Shown here: in pieces, positions 1 through 5,117 of the stretch
Layout: each line of letters opens with the position of its first letter
How positions within the stretch are numbered: the first letter of the stretch is position 1
Assembly: GCA_029859455.1 (NCBI GenBank)
Contig: JAOUDE010000156.1
Coordinates: 1-6,238 of the forward strand
Direction of reading: 5' to 3'
DNA: 6,238 nucleotides
DNA from: Ignavibacteria bacterium
GTDB taxonomy: Bacteria; Bacteroidota; Ignavibacteria; UBA10030; UBA6906
Position numbers and translations under genes: made by a program
Notes under the pieces: model-generated
What the model saw: the letters and a program-made list of their open reading frames with translations, nothing else
The model's database searches: none
What the model was told of the DNA's origin: nothing

Positions 1-473
1 ACCAGTATCTGATCGACAAAGGGTACAGCATCGGGTTCACCGAGATTACCGGCTGGTGGAAAGACACCGGGAAGCCGAGCGACCTTCTCGAGGCGAACAG
101 ACTGGTTCTGGATTCGCTGGCGTCGACTGTTCACGGCGAGGTGGATACACGGTCGACCATCGCGGGAAAAGTGGTGGTCGGCAAGGGGTCGGCAATCATC
201 AACAGTGTGGTGCGGGGACCTGTGATGATCGGTGAAAACTGTGTCATCGAGGACTCGTTCGTCGGCCCGTATTCGTCGATCGGCGACAAAACGATCATCA
301 AGAAGAGCGAGGTGGAATACAGTATCATTCTCCGTGATTGCAGGATTCTGAATGTTGGAATCCGGCTGGAGGGAAGCATCCTCGGCAACGACGTCGAAGT
401 GGTGGAAGCTGTCGGAAGGCCGAGGGTTCACCGGTTCATGATCGGAGATCAGAGCAGGGTTGAGGTCGCCTGA
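1..473 (+). CDS. rmlA: Glucose-1-phosphate thymidylyltransferase, long (StrD/RmlA-long) type, 3' part only
   Basis: This is the C-terminal 156 residues of a nucleotidyltransferase. The reading frame is set by the codon at position 3 and ends with TGA at 471-473; the 5' end lies outside the window. The family joins dTTP and glucose-1-phosphate to give dTDP-glucose, the first step towards dTDP-deoxysugars such as rhamnose used in surface polysaccharides; it is cytoplasmic. The visible signature is GWWKDTGKPSDLLEANR (visible residues 17-33), the end of the catalytic domain and typical of the long family. It is followed from about residue 45 to 135 by hexapeptide-like repeats of a left-handed beta-helix (IGENCVIEDSFVGPYSSIG, then VEYSIIL). 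The tail RPRVHRFMIGDQSRVEV is also typical of long members, which are about 355 residues and contain this extra helix domain, unlike short RmlA. Other beta-helix sugar nucleotidyltransferases are possible, but the WWKDTGKP motif favours thymidylyl transfer. The next gene starts 43 bp downstream. Confidence 0.87.
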   Translation, partial: QYLIDKGYSIGFTEITGWWKDTGKPSDLLEANRLVLDSLASTVHGEVDTRSTIAGKVVVGKGSAIINSVVRGPVMIGENCVIEDSFVGPYSSIGDKTIIKKSEVEYSIILRDCRILNVGIRLEGSILGNDVEVVEAVGRPRVHRFMIGDQSRVEVA

Positions 474-502
474 GACGAACGAATCTGCTTCCGTAAACAA
501 AC

Positions 503-509
503 GAAGGAA
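503..509 (+). promoter_or_regulatory. Ribosome binding site that fixes the enoyl-CoA hydratase start
   Basis: GAAGGAA ends 7 bases before the ATG at 517. The same frame is open back to a TTG at 460, which would overlap the upstream gene. The Shine-Dalgarno match and the start of family similarity just after 517 favour the ATG. Confidence 0.6.
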
Positions 510-516
510 ATTTCGA

Positions 517-1311
517 ATGGTGAATACTCCCCCGACTGAAACGCTCATGGTGCGTGTCGACAGCCGGATCGGTTTCGTGACCATAAACCGGCCGGACAAG
601 ATGAATGCCCTGAATCAACGGGTTCGCGCCGACCTCCGTTCGGTGTTTGGCTACCTGAAGACCAGTCCGGATGTCGATATTGTCATTATCACCGGGGCCG
701 GACAAAAAGCATTTGCGGCCGGAACAGATATCTCCGAACTGAAATCGCTGACAAATGAGAGCGGACGCGAATTCTCAGCAAGTGGTCAGAGCGTGCTCAA
801 TCTGATCGAAAACCTCGGTAAACCTGTGATTGCAGCGATCAACGGCTATGCCCTTGGCGGCGGATTCGAGCTTGCTCTTGCCTGTCACATACGCCTGGCA
901 TCGGAAGACGCCCGTCTTGGCCTTCCGGAAGTGAACCTGGGGCTGATTCCCGGATATGGGGGGACGCAACGGCTCGGACAGCTCATCGGAACCGGCAGGG
1001 CACTTGAAATGATACTGACCGGAGACCACATCGATGCAAGGGAAGCACTCCGTATCGGCCTGATCAACAGGGTTGTCCCGAAGCAGGATCTTGCGGCTGC
1101 GGCAGAGGACCTTGCCCGCACCATTTCGCGAAAGGGACAACTGGCAATCCGGATGGCGCTGAAGGCGGTTGGTGTGACACGAGAGGTGAATCTCACGGAC
1201 GGTCAGGCGCTCGAAGCTTCCCTCTTCGGCATCTGTTGTGCATCTGACGATGCGAAGGAAGGGACTGCTGCATTTCTCGAGAAAAGAAAACCGGAGTTCA
1301 GGAACCGCTAG
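517..1311 (+). CDS. Enoyl-CoA hydratase (crotonase family)
   Basis: A complete 264-residue cytoplasmic protein, the normal length for a bacterial crotonase. Such enzymes add water across the trans-2,3 double bond of enoyl-CoA thioesters, giving 3-hydroxyacyl-CoA in beta-oxidation or in butyrate/hydroxybutyrate pathways. Visible in order: the N-terminal strand with VTINRPDKMNALN (residues 21-33), the CoA/oxyanion-hole segment KAFAAGTDI (64-72), the core INGYALGGGFELALAC (108-123), and LPEVNLGLIPGYGGTQRL (136-153). The two catalytic glutamates, equivalent to Glu144 and Glu164 of rat mitochondrial hydratase, are both present as E118 and E138 with the same 20-residue spacing. The C-terminal trimer-contact helix ends in the family-typical EGTAAFLEKRKPEF. 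A true hydratase is therefore likely; the chain-length preference cannot be read. No thiolase or 3-hydroxyacyl-CoA dehydrogenase lies next to it here. The following gene starts one base after its TAG stop, so the two are probably co-transcribed. Confidence 0.92.
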   Translation: MVNTPPTETLMVRVDSRIGFVTINRPDKMNALNQRVRADLRSVFGYLKTSPDVDIVIITGAGQKAFAAGTDISELKSLTNESGREFSASGQSVLNLIENLGKPVIAAINGYALGGGFELALACHIRLASEDARLGLPEVNLGLIPGYGGTQRLGQLIGTGRALEMILTGDHIDAREALRIGLINRVVPKQDLAAAAEDLARTISRKGQLAIRMALKAVGVTREVNLTDGQALEASLFGICCASDDAKEGTAAFLEKRKPEFRNR

Positions 1312-1312
1312 C

Positions 1313-1771
1313 ATGTGGAATGCAGAGCTGGTCGTGCGGGGAGCGCTGGTTGTTCTTCTCCTGGCTCTTTCTTCCCTCCTGTACTGGGATATGGGGTCCG
1401 GACGTCCGCAGGATCGTTTCAGGCCTCCGCACGAAACAATACGCGAAGCGGTCGACGCGGCTGTCGACTCTCTCCTCGTTTCATACCGGATTGATCGAAC
1501 AGGGGAGAAGAAATGGACGGTCAAAAGCAAGGGTGGGACACCGCTCAGAATCGAGCGACGAGTCCTGATTCCGGCCGATCTCGTCACCCTTCTCTTCAAC
1601 CGTGACCTCGGCATTGCGGTCCGTAGATACGGCGGCCACGTTGTGGGGACAGAGAGAACACGGGAAAGTGTCGTTGTTCTCCATGTGGTTGTCGGGGGAA
1701 TGACCCTTCACACAATCTCGCTCGAACATCTTCCGATGGAAGCAATCATGACACAGAGACAGAGGATATGA
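1313..1771 (+). CDS. Small membrane-anchored protein of unknown function, possible divergent polysaccharide deacetylase N-domain
   Basis: A complete 152-residue protein that I do not recognise with certainty. The ATG at 1313 is preceded by AGGAA at 1300-1304 with 8-base spacing and lies one base after the upstream stop. Residues 7-24 form one hydrophobic segment (VVRGALVVLLLALSSLLY), predicted to anchor the protein in the inner membrane with the rest outside. A proline-rich linker (about 30-40) leads to a helix (ETIREAVDAAVDSLL, 41-55), then alternating strands and helices: WTVKSK, RIERRVLIPADLVTLLFNRDL, GGHVVGTERTRESVVVLHVVVGG, HTISLEHL. From memory, this order resembles the small domain between the membrane anchor and the catalytic domain of some divergent polysaccharide deacetylases. 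No deacetylase domain follows; the gene ends in an 11-residue polar tail. The function is inference only. The stop overlaps the start of the glycyl-tRNA synthetase gene by four bases (ATGA). Confidence 0.75.
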   Translation: MWNAELVVRGALVVLLLALSSLLYWDMGSGRPQDRFRPPHETIREAVDAAVDSLLVSYRIDRTGEKKWTVKSKGGTPLRIERRVLIPADLVTLLFNRDLGIAVRRYGGHVVGTERTRESVVVLHVVVGGMTLHTISLEHLPMEAIMTQRQRI

Positions 1772-3168
1772 CAGACAAGAAAAGCGGACAGAAGACAAAG
1801 GCAGAACCGCGACAATCCGGTAATCCCGTGATGGACAAGATTGTTTCCCTCTGTAAGCGGAGGGGGTTCATCTTCCCGTCGAGCGAAATCTATGGAGGTC
1901 TGAACGGATGCTGGGACTACGGGCCTCTGGGTGTCGACCTCCTGAAGAATATCAAGGACCAGTGGTGGAACGCGATGACATTCCGGGAGGATGTGGAGGG
2001 GCTCGACGCATCCATTCTGATGCATCCGCGCGTCTGGGAGGCTTCAGGACATGTCGAGAATTTTACCGATCCGATGGTTGACTGCAAGGAGTGCAAGGCA
2101 AGGTTCCGGGCCGACCAGATTACGGGCTTGGCGTGCGGAAGCCGTGCTTACAAGGGGCGCATGGCAGAGAAATGCCAGGCAGAAGGGAAATTCACGGCAC
2201 CCCGGCGGTTCAATCTGATGTTCAAAACCTTTCTGGGGCCGGTTGAAGAGTCCGGCTCAGTCGTTTACCTTCGGCCTGAGACCGCTCAGGGAATCTTTGT
2301 CAATTTCCTCAATGTCCAGGTTTCTTCCCGACAGAAAGTTCCTTTCGGAATCGCCCAGATCGGGAAAGCATTTCGCAATGAGATCAACACGAAGAATTTC
2401 CTTTTTCGAACGAGGGAATTCGAGCAGATGGAGATGCAGTTCTTCGTTCAGCCGGGGCAGGATGAACAATGGTTCGGGTACTGGAAAGAGCAAAGGATGG
2501 AGTGGTTCCATGCGCTCGGCCTGAGGAAGGAGAAGCTGCGCTATCACCGTCACGAAGCGGACAGCCTCGCTCACTATGCCAAGGACGCCTTCGATATCGA
2601 GTACGAGTTTCCGTTCGGATGGGGTGAGATCGAGGGAATTCACAACCGGACTGATTTCGATCTGTCACGCCATGAAGAGTTTTCAGGAAAAACATTGACG
2701 TACTACGACGATGCGAACAAGAACAGGTTCAGACCATATATCATCGAAACGTCTGCCGGTGCGAGCAGGTCATTCATGGCGTTTTTGATCGATGCTTATC
2801 ACGAAGAGGAGGCTCCAACGGCCGACGGAAAGACTGAGACCAGGACTGTGATGAAATTCCATCCCCGGCTTGCCCCGATCAAAGCTGCAATCTTCCCTCT
2901 CGTGAACCGCGACGGGATGCCAGAGATCGCCCGGGGAATTGTCACTGAGCTTCGCAGTCATTTCCGCGTGTTCTATGACGAGGGTGGCGCGGTCGGAAGG
3001 AGGTACAGGAGGCAGGACGAGATCGGAACGCCGTTCTGTATTACGGTAGACTCCCAGACGGCAGCAGACCGGACTGTCACAGTCAGAGAACGGGACTCGA
3101 TGCATCAGGAGCGCGTCGCGATTGAGGGTCTGGTTCACTACCTGAGAAAGGGTATCGAAGGAGCATAG
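1768..3168 (+). CDS. glyQS: Glycyl-tRNA synthetase, single-chain dimeric (alpha2) type
   Basis: A complete 466-residue class II aminoacyl-tRNA synthetase that charges tRNA-Gly using ATP in the cytoplasm. It is the single-chain type found in archaea, eukaryotes and many bacteria, not the two-subunit GlyQ/GlyS enzyme. Visible: VSLCKRRGFIFPSSEIYGGL (residues 26-45), HPRVWEASGHVENFTDPMVDC (86-106), YLRPETAQGIFVNF (167-180), motif 2 FRNEINTKNFLFRTREFEQME (202-222), the glycine-pocket segment GWGEIEGIHNRTDFDL (284-299), motif 3 ETSAGASRSFMAFL (327-340), and a class IIa anticodon-binding domain from HPRLAPIK (365) to the end, including YRRQDEIGTPFCITVD. The cysteine cluster after motif 1 is atypical: C106 and C109 are present, but the expected second CxxC reads C136-Q-A-E139. 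The ATG at 1768 overlaps the upstream stop and has only a crowded AGAGG (1761-1765). ATG 1831 would remove a lysine-rich 21-residue extension but has no binding site either, so translational coupling at 1768 is the more likely start. Confidence 0.96.
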   Translation: MTDKKSGQKTKAEPRQSGNPVMDKIVSLCKRRGFIFPSSEIYGGLNGCWDYGPLGVDLLKNIKDQWWNAMTFREDVEGLDASILMHPRVWEASGHVENFTDPMVDCKECKARFRADQITGLACGSRAYKGRMAEKCQAEGKFTAPRRFNLMFKTFLGPVEESGSVVYLRPETAQGIFVNFLNVQVSSRQKVPFGIAQIGKAFRNEINTKNFLFRTREFEQMEMQFFVQPGQDEQWFGYWKEQRMEWFHALGLRKEKLRYHRHEADSLAHYAKDAFDIEYEFPFGWGEIEGIHNRTDFDLSRHEEFSGKTLTYYDDANKNRFRPYIIETSAGASRSFMAFLIDAYHEEEAPTADGKTETRTVMKFHPRLAPIKAAIFPLVNRDGMPEIARGIVTELRSHFRVFYDEGGAVGRRYRRQDEIGTPFCITVDSQTAADRTVTVRERDSMHQERVAIEGLVHYLRKGIEGA

Positions 3169-3177
3169 GGGCATTCT

Positions 3178-3207
3178 TTTGAATATCGGTTTGTCATTCA
3201 GTATATT
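3178..3207 (+). promoter_or_regulatory. Possible promoter in the 70-bp spacer before the lipoprotein gene
   Basis: The spacer 3169-3238 is the longest intergenic gap in the window. It holds TATATT at 3202-3207 (one mismatch to TATAAT), with TTTGAA at 3178-3183, 18 bases upstream, as a weak -35. Read as a Bacteroidetes-type promoter, TTTG at 3178-3181 is followed after 20 bases by TATATTGA, a partial match to TAnnTTTG. Either reading puts the start of transcription shortly upstream of the ribosome binding site at 3226. The match is weak, and no convincing terminator for the preceding gene is visible, so read-through remains possible. Confidence 0.27.
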
Positions 3208-3225
3208 GACGGGCGGATGGCTCAC

Positions 3226-3231
3226 AAAGGA
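3226..3231 (+). promoter_or_regulatory. Ribosome binding site that fixes the lipoprotein start
   Basis: AAAGGA lies 7 bases before the ATG at 3239. The frame is open back to a TTG at 3179, but only the ATG at 3239 places a short basic n-region directly before the hydrophobic core and lipobox. This site therefore decides the start. Confidence 0.7.
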
Positions 3232-3238
3232 TGGAAAC

Positions 3239-4165
3239 ATGAAGCGATACGGCTCTCTCTTTGGTGTTCTTTTTGCTCTGGTGCTTGCCGGATGCGGCGA
3301 GCACATTCAGGACCCCCAAATGGCAGTGACGATCGGCCCTCCACAGAGTCTCGGGGCGGTATCGCAAACCGGTTCCTCCGTAACGCTCCATTGGAGTGCC
3401 GGAATCGGTGACGGAGATCCCACCTTTCTCGGCTACATCGTTGACTATGGCGGCATCGAGGACAGCGTCCCGAAGACTCAGCTCGGCTATCTGGCCGAAT
3501 CGCTTCCTCCCGGTGCCACACTGTTCAATGTACATTCGTACCAGTCTGACGGACCGCGCACTGACCCAGCCACAATCCTCTGGGCCCCCGCCGATCGGTT
3601 CGAAATCAATGCGATCGTAGTCGAGTACTTTCTTCAGGCTCCCGGCAGGATATCGGGCTTCAGTATGGGTTCGGAGACCCGAAATCCCAACTCGATGGCG
3701 ATAGAGCCGATCGACACCACGGTTCTCGGTGAATTGGATTTCTACTTGTACGGGAGCAATGGAGTCGTGGAGAACCCGTTGTCACTGTATGGAGCCCAGC
3801 TCTTCCGGTCAGATTTTCGTCGGACCGAGTTTTCAACGGTATCCGACTCCGCAGCGAACCTCAATTTTCCTCTGGGTCAATTTCCTGATGAATCGACATT
3901 TGTTCTCGATTCGGTCTCCGTGGCGGAGAACCGGCTCTATTACCTCAGGATCCGAAGTGACAACGGAGTTGATCACCTGTATGGAAGGATACATGTCCGG
4001 ATCAGTCCGGGAAGGATCTTTCCTGACCGCCAGGTGACAATCAATGTCTCCCTTCAGCGGACCCCCGGCGTTCCTTTCGCAGATGGTGACCGGCGGCGGT
4101 CCGGCCTTCCGACCCCGCCTCATCCGTTCCGCTCAAACCACCTTCACACCAACAGCTTCTGTTGA
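3239..4165 (+). CDS. Secreted lipoprotein with a fibronectin type III-like domain
   Basis: A complete 308-residue predicted lipoprotein. The signal peptide has a basic start (MKRYG), a hydrophobic core (residues 6-15) and lipobox LAGC with lipid-modified Cys19. Gly20 at position +2 is not an inner-membrane retention residue in the proteobacterial Lol rule, so an outer-membrane location is likely if the organism has one. Residues about 33-116 look like a fibronectin type III fold: a PPQSLGAV entry strand, SVTLHW with the conserved Trp52, GYIVDYGG, and an alternating strand pattern ending near ATILWAPADRF. The part from about 117 to 275 is beta-rich (ELDFYLYG, RLYYLRIRSDNGVDHLYGRI, RQVTINVSL) with no enzyme motif I can see. 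The last 30 or so residues are rich in Pro, Arg and His and look unstructured. No function is recognised; a surface binding or structural role is a guess. A CPBP protease gene follows after 10 bases. Confidence 0.82.
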   Translation: MKRYGSLFGVLFALVLAGCGEHIQDPQMAVTIGPPQSLGAVSQTGSSVTLHWSAGIGDGDPTFLGYIVDYGGIEDSVPKTQLGYLAESLPPGATLFNVHSYQSDGPRTDPATILWAPADRFEINAIVVEYFLQAPGRISGFSMGSETRNPNSMAIEPIDTTVLGELDFYLYGSNGVVENPLSLYGAQLFRSDFRRTEFSTVSDSAANLNFPLGQFPDESTFVLDSVSVAENRLYYLRIRSDNGVDHLYGRIHVRISPGRIFPDRQVTINVSLQRTPGVPFADGDRRRSGLPTPPHPFRSNHLHTNSFC

Positions 4166-4175
4166 GGACTGACGC

Positions 4176-5117
4176 ATGAAGACAGTCTTTGTGAACCGTC
4201 ACGGGGAGATTCGGTCCGGATGGAGAATCGGTATCTTTGTTGTTGTTGCAGTCGCTCTGATGTATTTATTCGCGTCGCCGCTTCGCTTCCTGCGACCCGG
4301 GCTGGCAGAGACCAGCCTCTCCTGGCTGGGGATGTTGCTGGGCACAGTAGTGGCCCTCGCGGGAGCGCTGCTCGCCAGTTATCTCCTGACAAGGTTTGTG
4401 AACAGGAAACCACTTGGCGCGATCGGGCTCTGGTTTCACGCCGCGACCTTCCGCGAGTTTACGGCAGGCTGTATCCTCGGTTTTCTCGGAATGACGATTA
4501 TCTTCCTCGCCCTTCTGTTGATGAATGGTGTCGAGGTGACGTTCACAGTCATTGAGCCGGCAGGCATTGCCGCCGTGATTCTCGTGTCCCTGTTCCACTT
4601 TGCCTCAGCGGCCATGCTGGAGGAAGTGATTTTTCGGGGATATCCGTTCCAGACCCTGATCCAGGGGGTTACCGTTCTTCCGGCTGTCTTGATAATGGCT
4701 GTGCTTTTTTCTGCGGCCCATTTCTTCAACCCGAATGCATCCGTTTTCGGAATGATCAACATCGCCCTTGCGGCGATCCTTCTCTCGGTCGCATACCTGA
4801 AAACGAGAAGTCTCTGGCTCCCTTTCGGCCTTCACCTGGGATGGAATTTTAGTCAGACCACTCTCTACGGTCTGCCGACAAGCGGTATCTCCTTTGACCA
4901 GTATCAGTTTCTGGTGGCTTCCGTGAGTGCACCGGAGTGGCTTTCGGGCGGAGCGTTCGGTCCGGAAGGGGGGCTCCTTGCCACCGTTTCACTGACGATC
5001 TGCACGGTCTATCTGCTCAAGTCACCCCAGTTCACCATCCCGGTTGGTATCATTACACTGGACAGCATCGAGGACCTGATAATGACCGAAACCACGAACG
5101 AGGGTGAGAGACCGTGA
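4176..5117 (+). CDS. CPBP family intramembrane glutamic endopeptidase (CAAX protease/Abi family)
   Basis: A complete 313-residue inner-membrane protein with about seven to eight hydrophobic segments (around residues 17-35, 48-71, 97-116, 129-147, 166-182, 190-206, 213-223, 266-281). All signature motifs of the family (Rce1-like, formerly Abi/CAAX) are visible. Motif 1 is EEVIFR with the catalytic pair E149/E150 and R154. Motif 2 is FSAAHF with H182. The last motif is HLGWN with H220 and N224. Known members cleave prenylated proteins in eukaryotes (Rce1); in bacteria they serve in peptide maturation, bacteriocin self-immunity and regulated proteolysis. Substrates are mostly unknown, and this one cannot be assigned. 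A roughly 30-residue polar tail after the last hydrophobic segment (from residue 282) is probably soluble. GAGGA at 4164-4168, seven bases before the ATG, supports the start and overlaps the upstream stop codon. The stop overlaps the GTG of the next gene by four bases, implying coupled translation. Confidence 0.92.
   Translation: MKTVFVNRHGEIRSGWRIGIFVVVAVALMYLFASPLRFLRPGLAETSLSWLGMLLGTVVALAGALLASYLLTRFVNRKPLGAIGLWFHAATFREFTAGCILGFLGMTIIFLALLLMNGVEVTFTVIEPAGIAAVILVSLFHFASAAMLEEVIFRGYPFQTLIQGVTVLPAVLIMAVLFSAAHFFNPNASVFGMINIALAAILLSVAYLKTRSLWLPFGLHLGWNFSQTTLYGLPTSGISFDQYQFLVASVSAPEWLSGGAFGPEGGLLATVSLTICTVYLLKSPQFTIPVGIITLDSIEDLIMTETTNEGERP

Noticed and set aside
1451..1468. GTCGAC repeated with a 6-base gap, an inverted-repeat-like operator candidate
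   Set aside because: It lies inside a coding helix and encodes the repeated Val-Asp of AVDAAVDS. Each half is a simple 6-base palindrome and nothing else suggests a binding site.
775..1614. A 279-codon open frame on the - strand opposite the enoyl-CoA hydratase and the small membrane protein
   Set aside because: It is antisense to a gene with clear family motifs, is rich in Arg, Ser and Pro, shows no recognisable domain and spans a gene junction. It is a shadow frame.
3173..3184. Short hairpin ATTC-TTTT-GAAT after the glycyl-tRNA synthetase stop, considered as a terminator
   Set aside because: The stem is only four mostly A/T pairs with no downstream T-run, too weak for an intrinsic terminator.
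4176..5117. Reading the CPBP protein as a phage-exclusion (abortive infection) gene because of the Abi family name
   Set aside because: There is no toxin, phage or mobile-element context; the name of the family alone does not support a defence role.
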